Shown here one piece after another: positions 1-7,066 of a DNA stretch of 13,369 bases. Origin of the DNA: Actinomycetes bacterium (lineage in GTDB: Bacteria > Actinomycetota > Actinomycetes > Actinomycetales > Microbacteriaceae); assembly GCA_023451265.1 (NCBI GenBank), contig JAEYAG010000120.1, positions 1 through 13,369 on the forward strand, given 5' to 3'. The translations under genes and the position numbers were made by a program. The notes beneath the pieces were generated by a model, which saw only the letters and a program-made list of their open reading frames with translations, was not told the DNA's origin and ran no database searches. How positions within the stretch are numbered: the first letter of the stretch is position 1; each line of letters begins with the position of its first letter.

Positions 1-120
1 GCGGCGCGTGCGCCGCAGGAGCGCACCCTCGTCGATGCGCTCGAGGACTGGCCGGTCGAGGAGATCCACAGCCTCACCCGGCTGCTCCACGCCCTGACGT
101 CGGGAGTCGTCCCGGACTGA
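1..120 (+). CDS. MarR-like transcriptional regulator, C-terminal fragment
   Basis: An open frame enters from the left edge and ends at the TGA at 118-120, giving 39 residues. The fragment contains ERTLVDALEDWPVEEIHSL followed by a leucine-rich helix. This resembles the last helix of MarR-family regulators, where a 'regulator-of-dimer' helix ends in a spaced Leu pattern. The winged helix-turn-helix that would prove the family lies outside the window. It converges on the sugar operon and probably belongs to an unrelated unit. The strong G/C third-position bias supports it as a real coding end. The family call is inferred from a short tail only. Confidence 0.5.
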   Translation, partial: AARAPQERTLVDALEDWPVEEIHSLTRLLHALTSGVVPD

Positions 121-147
121 TCCGCGCGCCGCCGCATCCGCGGTCAG
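117..147. terminator. Possible bidirectional terminator between convergent genes
   Basis: CTGA plus CCGCG (117-126, with T121 bulged) pairs with CGCGG plus TCAG (139-147) around a loop of about 12 bases. It spans the 30-bp gap between the MarR-like stop and the end of the sugar operon. There is no T-tract, which is common for high-GC actinobacterial terminators. The 9-bp bulged stem is modest, so confidence is moderate. Confidence 0.4.
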
Positions 148-150
148 CCC

Positions 151-1164
151 TCACGACTCCTGGTGGCGGAACGCGGCGTCGAACGACGCCTGGGGCGCCG
201 GCCACAGGAGCGACCGCACGAAGCGCTGCGCCTCCTCGGCCCCGTGCCGGCGGTCCATGCCGGCATCCTCCCACTCGATCGAGATCGGGCCGGTGTAGCC
301 GATCGCGTCGAGCGCCCGGAACGCGTCCTCCCACGGCACGTCGCCGTGCCCCGTGGAGACGAAGTCCCACCCGCGGCGCGGGTCGCCCCACCCCAGGTGC
401 GAGCCGAGCACGCCGGCGCGGCCGTTGCGCGGCCGCATCCGGGTGTCCTTGCAGTCGACGTGGTAGATCCGGTCGGCGAAGTCGACGATGAATCCGACGG
501 GGTCGATGTTCTGCCACATCATGTGCGACGGATCCCAGTTGAACCCGAACGCCGCGCGGTGGTCGATGGCCTCGAGCGCACGGACCGCCGTCCAGTAGTC
601 GTAGGCGATCTCGCCCGGGTGCACCTCGTGCGCGAACCGGACGCCCTCGCCGTCGAAGACGTCGAGGATCGGATTCCAGCGCGCCGCGAAGTCGTCGTAG
701 CCGGCGTCGATGACCGCAGCCGGCACGGGCGGGAACATCGCGAGGTACGGCCAGATGGACGATCCGGTGAAGCCCACGACCGTGTCGACGCCGAGCTTGC
801 GCGCCACGCGCGCGGCGCGCTTCATGTCGTCGGCGGCCCGTCGACGCACCCCCTCGGCGTCGCCGTCGCCCCAGACGTACCCGCGCAGGATCGCCTCGTG
901 GCGGAAGTCGATCGGTGCGTCGCACACGGCCTGCCCGGCGAGGTGGTTCGAGATCGCGTAGACCGCGAGCCCGTGCCGGTCGAGGATCTCGCGGCGGGAT
1001 GCCAGGTACGCCGGGTCCTCGTCGGCTCGGCGCAGGTCGAGATGATCGCCGGATGCCGCGATCTCGAGTCCGTCGTATCCCCACGACGCCGCGAGCCGGG
1101 CCACCTCCTCGAACGGCAGGTCCGCCCACTGTCCGGTGAAGAGCGTGACGGGATGAGTAGCCAT
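151..1164 (-). CDS. Sugar phosphate isomerase/epimerase family protein (TIM barrel), last gene of the operon
   Basis: This 337-residue protein has an AP-endonuclease-2/xylose-isomerase-like TIM barrel. The four expected metal ligands are visible as E180 (HEVHPGE), D211 (NWDPSH), H235 (YHVDCKD) and E297 (SIEWED). About 60 residues separate H235 from E297 and include a GWGDPRRGWDFVSTGHGDVPW-like stretch. This is longer than in simple ketose epimerases and typical of the larger dehydrogenase-partner isomerases. The start is ATG at 1164, because AAAGG lies six bases upstream; the in-frame ATG two codons earlier sits directly on that ribosome site. It begins 14 bases after the stop of the preceding TIM-barrel gene, so the two are co-transcribed. 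The protein is probably cytoplasmic and acts on the oxidised product of the Gfo/Idh enzyme as isomerase, dehydratase or beta-eliminase. The exact reaction cannot be read from the sequence. Confidence 0.88.
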   Translation of the reverse strand: MATHPVTLFTGQWADLPFEEVARLAASWGYDGLEIAASGDHLDLRRADEDPAYLASRREILDRHGLAVYAISNHLAGQAVCDAPIDFRHEAILRGYVWGDGDAEGVRRRAADDMKRAARVARKLGVDTVVGFTGSSIWPYLAMFPPVPAAVIDAGYDDFAARWNPILDVFDGEGVRFAHEVHPGEIAYDYWTAVRALEAIDHRAAFGFNWDPSHMMWQNIDPVGFIVDFADRIYHVDCKDTRMRPRNGRAGVLGSHLGWGDPRRGWDFVSTGHGDVPWEDAFRALDAIGYTGPISIEWEDAGMDRRHGAEEAQRFVRSLLWPAPQASFDAAFRHQES

Positions 1165-1178
1165 CGGCATCCTTTCGT

Positions 1179-2030
1179 TCAGCGTTGAAGCGAGCAGAGG
1201 TGGGCGAGCGAGCGCTCGGCGAGCGCATCCTGCGACTCGGCGAGCGGACGCCACACCGACGCGGCGACGGCGATCGTCGCGTTCTCGCCGGTGAAGCTCT
1301 CCAGACCCAGGATGCCGGAATATCCGGCGTCATCGAGGGCGGCGAGCACGCCGGGCCAGTCGGTGTGGTCGTCGCCGACCGCCCCACGGTCGTTCCCGCA
1401 CACCTGCACGTGCGCGATGGCGGCCCCGGCGCGGCGGATCGCGTCGGTCGGGCGCTTCTCCTCGATGCCCAGGTGGTAGGTGTCCACCGCGAGCCCCAGG
1501 CCCGGACCGATGAGCGGGCCCAGGGCTTCGAGAGCCTGGTCGACGGTGTTCAGGAAGCTCGTCTCGTACCGGTTCAGCGGCTCGATCGCGAGGGTGACCC
1601 CGACCGCCTGCGCTTCCTCGACGAGCGGCGCGAGGTTGCGGCGCAGCTCGCCGGTCGCGGCGAGTCGCTCGTCGTCGGACATGCGCCAGGTGACGCCGGT
1701 GGGGGCATAGAACGGGCCCGCGACGATGCCGGCCCCCAGGACCGCGGCCGCCGTGAGGCACGCGCGCAGGTACTCCTGCGTCGCGGCGACGCCGCCCGCA
1801 CGGGCCAGGAGCGACCGCCCCGACCCCATCGCGCCGACGACGACGGGGACGAGGGCGTGCTCCGCGAGCACGTCGCGGGTGCGCACCGGGTCCCAGTCGC
1901 CGGCGCTCTCCAGCGGCAGCTCGATCGCCCCGAACCCCATCCGGGCGATCTTCTCCGCGAGCGCCGGCAGGTTCTCGTCGGTCAGCGGCGAGGTCCACAC
2001 CCAGGTGTTGACGCCGATCGTGCGCTGCAT
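1179..2030 (-). CDS. D-tagatose/D-allulose 3-epimerase-like TIM-barrel protein
   Basis: This 283-residue sugar isomerase/epimerase matches the ketose 3-epimerase layout residue for residue. E150 and E156 lie in AIEPLNRYET, D183 and H186 in AVDTYHLG, R215 in CGNDRG, and E244 in GLESF. From recall of the family, the metal site is E150/D183/H209/E244 (Agrobacterium D-psicose epimerase numbering). Here position 209 is Gln (HVQVCGNDRG), as in hydroxypyruvate isomerase-type HIQI motifs. The start is ATG 2030 with GGAGG seven bases upstream. A hairpin separates it from the binding-protein gene upstream, so it may be expressed below that level. It likely works with the Gfo/Idh dehydrogenase and the following isomerase on an imported sugar. 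Alternatives are inosose isomerase, hydroxypyruvate isomerase or a 3-keto-sugar hydratase. The fold is certain; the substrate is not. Confidence 0.88.
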   Translation of the reverse strand: MQRTIGVNTWVWTSPLTDENLPALAEKIARMGFGAIELPLESAGDWDPVRTRDVLAEHALVPVVVGAMGSGRSLLARAGGVAATQEYLRACLTAAAVLGAGIVAGPFYAPTGVTWRMSDDERLAATGELRRNLAPLVEEAQAVGVTLAIEPLNRYETSFLNTVDQALEALGPLIGPGLGLAVDTYHLGIEEKRPTDAIRRAGAAIAHVQVCGNDRGAVGDDHTDWPGVLAALDDAGYSGILGLESFTGENATIAVAASVWRPLAESQDALAERSLAHLCSLQR

Positions 2031-2061
2031 GGTCTCCTCCTTCCGGGATCATCCCGACAGA

Positions 2062-2093
2062 GGCGGGCCCCGCCCCGAGGAGCGGGGCCCGCC
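2062..2093 (-). terminator. Intercistronic stem-loop after the binding-protein gene
   Basis: A perfect 12-bp inverted repeat (arms 2062-2073 and 2082-2093, almost all G/C) encloses an 8-base loop. It lies between the binding-protein stop (2104) and the next start (2030) and has no T-tract. In many binding-protein operons such a hairpin acts as a partial terminator or 3' stabiliser, giving more binding protein than downstream enzymes. The structure is seen directly; that role is inferred. Confidence 0.7.
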
Positions 2094-2103
2094 GCGCCGG
2101 CGC

Positions 2104-3315
2104 TTACGGCATCTGGCGCTGCTGCCAGACCTCCGGGAAGCCGGGGAGGTTCTCTCCGCCGAATTTCGCGTAGTGCCCGTCGGGCATGCCCTCGTTGGCG
2201 TCGAGGTAGGCGTCGACCTCCTCCGCGGTGATGGGGCTCTGCGGGAGCACCCACTCCTTGGGGACCTCTTCGCCGGCGAAGATCTTCTGCGCGGCGAGCA
2301 GGGGCGTCCGCCACTGGAAGTTGGAGTACACCGGCGCAAGACCGGTCAGCCCCGTCTCCTTCCACTTGCGCAGGAAGCTCATCTCGTCTTCACCGGTCAT
2401 GACCGGGTAGTCGACGCCGGCATCCTCGAAGGCCTCGATGGCGGCGACGGCACCGTCACCGGCATCCATCCAGATGCCGTCCACGTCGCCCTTGGCGAGC
2501 TCGTCGGCGATGATCGTCTTGATCTTCGCCGGGTCGGCACCCGTGAAGTAGTCCACCGCCTCGATGCCCGCGTCGGCGAACAGGTGCTCGGCGGCGGCCC
2601 AGCGCTGCTCGAGCACGTCGACGCCGGGAAGGATGCGCAGGCCCACGACCTTCGATCCGGGCTCGAGGTTCTCGATCAGGAACTCGGCGGTGTCGATGCC
2701 CCACGCGAACCCGCCGATGGGGTGGATGAACGTGACCGGGCAGTCGGTGTTGACGCCGCGGTCGAACACGATGACCGGCTTGCCGGTCTCGCACGCGCGT
2801 TCGACGGCCGGCGTCATCGCGGCGGTGCTGTTGGGCGAGATGAGGAACACGTCGCACCCGCCCTCGGCGATGAAGTAGTCGATGTCAGCGATCTGGGTGT
2901 CATCGGAGTCCTGCGCGTCGCGGGTCTCCATCTCGCTGATGGCGCCCTGCTCCTGCAGGACCTTCAGCTGCTGGTTCATGGTGATCCAGCCGGTCTGGCG
3001 CCACGGGTTCGAGATCGACGCGTTCGCGAAGCACGCCTTCTTGGCGCCCTCGCTGGCGAACGAGGCCGTGTCGACCATCTCGGCGTTGATGTACTGCAGG
3101 TACGGCTCGTCCTCGGGGCCCTCCGGCACGACGTCGCGCTCGGCGTCCTGCTTGTCGAAGGCGGCCTGGTCGAACCACTCGTTCGCCTCGGCGGGTGCGC
3201 TGGCCTCGCCCGACGACTCCGGCGGCGCCACGCTGGGGTCGGTGGTGCACCCGGCGAGGACGAACAGTGAGGCGAGCGCCACCGCGGTGGTGGCGATCTT
3301 CATCGATCGTCGCAT
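2104..3315 (-). CDS. Sugar ABC transporter substrate-binding lipoprotein
   Basis: This 403-residue precursor starts MRRSMK, has a hydrophobic h-region, and reaches the lipobox LAGC with the lipidated Cys at 23. It should be anchored on the outer face of the membrane. A Ser/Pro/Ala/Glu-rich linker follows. The body has the two-lobed periplasmic-binding-protein type 1 (Peripla_BP_4) pattern, including ISPNSTAAMTPAVE, GKPVIVFDRGV, GIWMDAGDGAVAAIEAFEDAG and PVMTGEDE. The family includes ribose-, galactose- and inositol-type binding proteins. ATG 3315 was chosen because GAGGAG precedes it by seven bases; a later ATG at 3303 would remove the basic n-region. It begins two bases after the upstream permease stop, so its ribosome site lies inside that gene. 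It captures the ligand for the permeases and ATPase of this operon. Acidic and aromatic residues fit a polar carbohydrate ligand, but specificity is unknown. Confidence 0.93.
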   Translation of the reverse strand: MRRSMKIATTAVALASLFVLAGCTTDPSVAPPESSGEASAPAEANEWFDQAAFDKQDAERDVVPEGPEDEPYLQYINAEMVDTASFASEGAKKACFANASISNPWRQTGWITMNQQLKVLQEQGAISEMETRDAQDSDDTQIADIDYFIAEGGCDVFLISPNSTAAMTPAVERACETGKPVIVFDRGVNTDCPVTFIHPIGGFAWGIDTAEFLIENLEPGSKVVGLRILPGVDVLEQRWAAAEHLFADAGIEAVDYFTGADPAKIKTIIADELAKGDVDGIWMDAGDGAVAAIEAFEDAGVDYPVMTGEDEMSFLRKWKETGLTGLAPVYSNFQWRTPLLAAQKIFAGEEVPKEWVLPQSPITAEEVDAYLDANEGMPDGHYAKFGGENLPGFPEVWQQRQMP

Positions 3316-3317
3316 TG

Positions 3318-4397
3318 CTAGTCTCCTCTGGTTTCTGTGGCGCCCTGGGAAGCCAGGGCAGGTGATGCGGACGGTTGAGCCTCGGCGCCGCTGGGGGCGT
3401 CGGGCTCCTTCCCCGGGACGGGTGAAGACGGGGCGCCGCCGCGGCGGCGCGAGCGGAAGGCGACGCCGGAGTAGGCGACGGCGGCGATGATGATGACGCC
3501 CTGCACGGCGTCGCGCAGCGACGAGGGCACGCCGGCGATGTTCAGCAGCAGGAAGAGCGACTCGAGCACGAAGGCACCCGCGACGGCCGCGACGACCCAC
3601 CCGCGGCCACCGCCGAGCACGACCCCGCCGAGGACGACGGCCGTGATCGCGATGAACTCGTAGCCGCGGCCGACCGACGGGTGCACGCCGGCGTACCCGA
3701 CCAGCAGCACGGCGGCGACCGTCGCCGACAGCGACGAGATCACGAACGCGCGGGTGACGACCCACCACGAGCGGGCGCCGGCGTACCGCGCGGCGGCGGC
3801 GTTGTCGCCGAGCGCGATGAGGGTGCGGCCGAACGGGCGACGCATGAGCCAGATCGCCAGGGCCAGCCACGCGGCGAGGATCAGCACGGCCCACGGCAGG
3901 AAGTCGATGAGGGGCAGGTCGCGGATGCCGCCGCGTCCGATCTGCCGGAAGCTGTCGGCCGGGTTGCCGGTGGCCGCTCCCCCGGTCCACCACATCACCG
4001 CTCCCAGCAGCGCCAGCATCATCCCGAGCGTCACGATGAACGACGGCACGCGCAGCAGGGTCGTGAGAAGGCCGTTGACGAGGCCGACCAGGGCGCCGAA
4101 GACGACCATCAGGCACAGCACCGGAACCGTGCGGGCGTCGTCCTGACCGACGAGGTTTCCGGCGATGATCACCTGCGCCGTGATGAGGGATCCCTGCGAC
4201 AGGTCGAACTCCCCCGCGATGATCGCGAAGTACTGGCCGATCGCGACGATCGCCACCGGCGCGACCCGCTGGATGAACCGCATGAACTGGCCAGGCTCGG
4301 CGAAGTTGGGGTTCAGGATCGTGACGGCGACCAGCAGCACGATCAGCAGCAGGAAGACCGCGCTGCGCGGACTCACCAGGGCCTTCAGCGTCGTCAT
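3318..4397 (-). CDS. Sugar ABC transporter permease (second of two)
   Basis: This 359-residue integral membrane protein belongs to the RbsC/BPD_transp_2 family. It has about 8-10 hydrophobic segments, an early AIVAIGQYFAIIAGEFDLSQGS motif typical of RbsC-like permeases, and VLGGVVLGGGRG with a following helix near the C-terminus. A charged, Pro/Ser/Ala-rich tail of about 45 residues follows the last helix and is probably cytoplasmic. Start ATG 4397 overlaps the upstream permease stop by four bases (ATGA), implying translational coupling. It pairs with the neighbouring permease as a heterodimeric channel for the same substrate. The family call is firm; the substrate is not known. Confidence 0.93.
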   Translation of the reverse strand: MTTLKALVSPRSAVFLLLIVLLVAVTILNPNFAEPGQFMRFIQRVAPVAIVAIGQYFAIIAGEFDLSQGSLITAQVIIAGNLVGQDDARTVPVLCLMVVFGALVGLVNGLLTTLLRVPSFIVTLGMMLALLGAVMWWTGGAATGNPADSFRQIGRGGIRDLPLIDFLPWAVLILAAWLALAIWLMRRPFGRTLIALGDNAAAARYAGARSWWVVTRAFVISSLSATVAAVLLVGYAGVHPSVGRGYEFIAITAVVLGGVVLGGGRGWVVAAVAGAFVLESLFLLLNIAGVPSSLRDAVQGVIIIAAVAYSGVAFRSRRRGGAPSSPVPGKEPDAPSGAEAQPSASPALASQGATETRGD

Positions 4398-5500
4398 CGC
4401 GCACCTCCCGTGCTCGCCGCGCCGGCATCGGTCGCATCGGCCTCCGCCGCATCGACGAGAGCCGCCGAGGCGGCCGCCATCGCGGGCGCGGCGGCGAGCG
4501 CCGCGGCATCCCCACTCGTTCTCACGCCGCCGGGACCGAAGCGGGCGCGGCGGCGCACAATGGCGCGGCGGCTGTACACGGCGACCGCCGCGACGATGAC
4601 GATGCCGCGCACGACGTCCTTCAGGAAGGGGTTGACCTGCATGACGCTCATGACGTTGTCGACCACGGCGAAGATGGCGACGCCGCCGATCGTCCCCCAG
4701 ATCGACCCGCGGCCGCCCATGAGCAGGGTGCCGCCGAGCACGACCGCGGCGATCGACAGCAGCGCGTAGCCGCCCTGCTGGCCGACCGTCGGGCTGCCGA
4801 CGCCCAGGCGCGAGGCGAGCAGCAGGCCGGCGAGGCCCGCGAACACCGAGCACAGCACGTGCGCGGCGATGAGCGGCGTGCGCGTGCGCAGGCCCGACAG
4901 GCGCGCGACCTCGGGGTCGCCGCCGACGGCGAACAGGTGTGCGCCGGTGCGCGTGCGCTCGAGCAGGAACCAGATGAGCGCGGCGAGCGCGATCATGATG
5001 AGGGTCGACACCGGGATGGGGCCGATGCCGGTCGCTCCGATGAGCTGGAACGCCCACGGCACGTCGCCCGCGCTCCCCTGGAAGTTCGTGTTGAGCACCC
5101 CCTGCAGGATGAGACCCACGCCGAGCGTCGCGATGAAGCCGTTGACCTTCAGCACCGTGACGATGAGCCCGTTCGCGAGACCGATCCCGGCGCACACCAG
5201 GAGCGTGAGCGCCACCGCCGCCGGAATGTTCGCGGCGTTGCCGGCCATCGTGGTCGCGGCGAGCAGGCTCGCGAGGCTCATGACGTAGGTGACCGACAGG
5301 TCGAGCGAGGCCCCGAGGATCACGAGCGTCTGCCCGATCGCGACGAGGCCCAGCACGCTCATGCCCGTGAGGATGTCGCGGATGTTGCCGGGGCTGAAGA
5401 AACTGCGACCCACGGTGGCGACGAGAATCGCCCCCACGACGATGACCAGCAGCAGGATGCCCAGGACGATGAGCGTCGAGTCGATGCGTACGCGCTTCAT
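4394..5500 (-). CDS. Sugar ABC transporter permease (first of two)
   Basis: This 368-residue BPD_transp_2 (RbsC-like) permease has an N-terminal helix after MKRVRIDSTL, the motif LVAIGQTLVILGASLDLSV, the KVNGFIATLGVGLILQG segment and the conserved VLGGTLLMGGRGS near the C-terminus. About 50 residues after the last helix are very Ala-rich with alternating Asp/Thr. This low-complexity tail is not needed in family members that end soon after the helix. Start ATG 5500 overlaps the ATPase stop (ATGA), and its own stop overlaps the next permease start. It forms the membrane path of the importer with the other permease. If the upstream ATPase is truly broken, coupled translation of this gene could drop. 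Confidence 0.93.
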   Translation of the reverse strand: MKRVRIDSTLIVLGILLLVIVVGAILVATVGRSFFSPGNIRDILTGMSVLGLVAIGQTLVILGASLDLSVTYVMSLASLLAATTMAGNAANIPAAVALTLLVCAGIGLANGLIVTVLKVNGFIATLGVGLILQGVLNTNFQGSAGDVPWAFQLIGATGIGPIPVSTLIMIALAALIWFLLERTRTGAHLFAVGGDPEVARLSGLRTRTPLIAAHVLCSVFAGLAGLLLASRLGVGSPTVGQQGGYALLSIAAVVLGGTLLMGGRGSIWGTIGGVAIFAVVDNVMSVMQVNPFLKDVVRGIVIVAAVAVYSRRAIVRRRARFGPGGVRTSGDAAALAAAPAMAAASAALVDAAEADATDAGAASTGGAR

Positions 5501-7066
5501 CGCGCCTCTCCTTCCGTGGTCGCGCCGGTCGCGGAGTCCGGGCCGGTGTCCGTCGTGCCGGTCGCCGCGGCGAGCACCTCGTGCTCGGGCGAGCCGGCCG
5601 GGAGCTCGGCGACGAGTTCACCGTCGCGCATCACGAGGATGCGGTCGCTCATCCCGATGATCTCGGGCAGCTCGCTCGAGACCATGAGCACTGCCTTGCC
5701 CTCGGCGGCGAGCTCGCGCATGAGGTCGTACACGGCGACTTTCGCGCCGACGTCGATGCCGCGGGTGGGTTCGTCGAACAGCACGACCTGGGGCCCCGTG
5801 GCGAGCCACTTCGCCAGCACGACCTTCTGCTGATTGCCGCCGGAGAGGAAGCGCACCTCCTGGTCGAGTCCGCGGGCGCTGATCTCGAGGGAGCTGAGGA
5901 TGCCGGGGACCGCCCGGCGCCCGGCGCGGGTGCGACCGGGGAACACGCTCCGGATCACGAGGAGCGCGTTGTCGAGGACCGACTGCCCGAGGGCGAGGCC
6001 CTGCGCCTTGCGATCCTCGGTGATCAGCGCGATGCCGGCGGCGACGGCCGCGCGCGGGCGGGTGAACCGCACGGGCGCCCCGCTCAGCCGCATGCTCCCC
6101 CGCGTGAAGGGCTGCACCCCGAAGATCCCCTCGACCAGCTCGGTGCGCCCCGACCCCTGCAGTCCCGCGACGCCGACGATCTCGCCGGCGCGCAGGGTGA
6201 GGTCCACGCCGTCGACGAAGGAGTTGCCCGCGCCGTCCAGCTCGATGCGCGGCTCACCGAGCACCGTGCCCTCGCGGCGCGGCGGGAAGAAGGACTGGAT
6301 GGGACGGCCGACCATGCGTCGCACGAGCTCCGCCGGAGTGAGCGCCGACGCGGCATCCGTCGACACGTGCGCGCCGTCTTTGAGGATCGTGATGGTGTCG
6401 CAGAGGTCGAAGATCTCCTTGAGCCGATGCGAGACGTAGATGACGGCGACGCCGCGCGCCGTCAGGCGCCGGATGATGGCGTACAGCAGCTCGACCTCGG
6501 GATCGCAGGGCGGCCGTGGGCTCGTCCATCGAGATGACGCGGGCATCGAACGACAGCGCCTTGACGATCTCGACGATCTGCTGCTCGGCGACGGTGAGGG
6601 AGCCCACCCGCGCCGTCGGGTCGATGAAGGCGACGCCGAGGTCGTCCAGCAGCGCTTGCGTGCGGCGCACCATGCCGGCGCGATCGATGAACCCGCCCGC
6701 GCGCGGCTCACGACCGAGGAACACGTTCTGGGCGACGGTGCGCTCGGGCAGCAGGTTGAACTCCTGGAACACCGTCACCAATCCGGCATCCATGGCCTGG
6801 CGAGGGTGCGCGTAGGCGACCGTGCGCCCTTCGAATTCGACCGTGCCGGCGTCGGGCACGTAGACGCCCGCGAGGATCTTCATGAGCGTCGATTTGCCCG
6901 CGCCGTTCTCGCCGACGAGGCCATGCACCTCGCCGCGGCGCACGACGAGGTCGACGTCGTGCAGCACCGGCACGCCGAAGAAGCTCTTGCCGATCCCCTC
7001 GGCGCGCAGGACCACCTCGCCGGCCGTGGCCGGCAGGGGGGCATCGCTCAGCATCGTGTCGCTCAT
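5497..7066 (-). pseudogene. Sugar ABC transporter ATP-binding protein (RbsA/MglA type), frameshifted
   Basis: Two fused ABC ATPase domains are encoded in two frames. The first part (from ATG 7066) has Walker A GENGAGKST at residues 52-60, Q-loop VFQEFNLLPE, the degenerate signature SLTVAEQQIVEIVKAL and Walker B VISMDEPTAAL (178-187). The frame is then lost at about 6505. Homology resumes at once one frame away with DPEVELLYAIIRRL and YVSHRLKEIFDLCD, then the second domain with GLQGSGRTE, LSGGNQQKVVLAKWL and LFDEPTRGIDVG. Family members have one residue between AAL and DPEV, so two bases appear to be missing and an intact protein would be 523 residues. Without correction, translation ends at 6254 after 270 residues, leaving one incomplete domain. 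The start overlaps the Gfo/Idh stop (ATGA). The clean single break with both sides well conserved suggests a recent mutation or a sequencing error. Confidence 0.88.

Noticed and set aside
163..1188. Long plus-strand open frame opposite the terminal isomerase gene, and similar long frames opposite most other genes.
   Set aside because: In very GC-rich DNA stop codons are scarce, so long antisense frames are expected. Their proteins are Arg/His/Pro-rich with no recognisable motifs, and the opposite frames have clear families.
1179..2030. Naming the 283-residue protein D-allulose 3-epimerase.
   Set aside because: The residue alignment is good but the metal His is Gln, and the operon context fits other reactions.
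2104..4515. An open frame much longer than the binding protein, extending upstream through the permease gene.
   Set aside because: The upstream part is an out-of-frame shadow of the permease. The signal peptide, lipobox and ribosome site place the true start at 3315.
6499..6512. Programmed ribosomal frameshifting in the ATPase gene.
   Set aside because: No slippery heptamer is present, and a +1 shift would still omit the residue expected between AAL and DPEV. It is kept only as a remote alternative.
6254..7066. A functional single-domain 270-residue ATPase from the unshifted frame.
   Set aside because: After DEPTAAL the sequence becomes Arg/His-rich without the D-loop or switch His, while the proper continuation is present in the adjacent frame.
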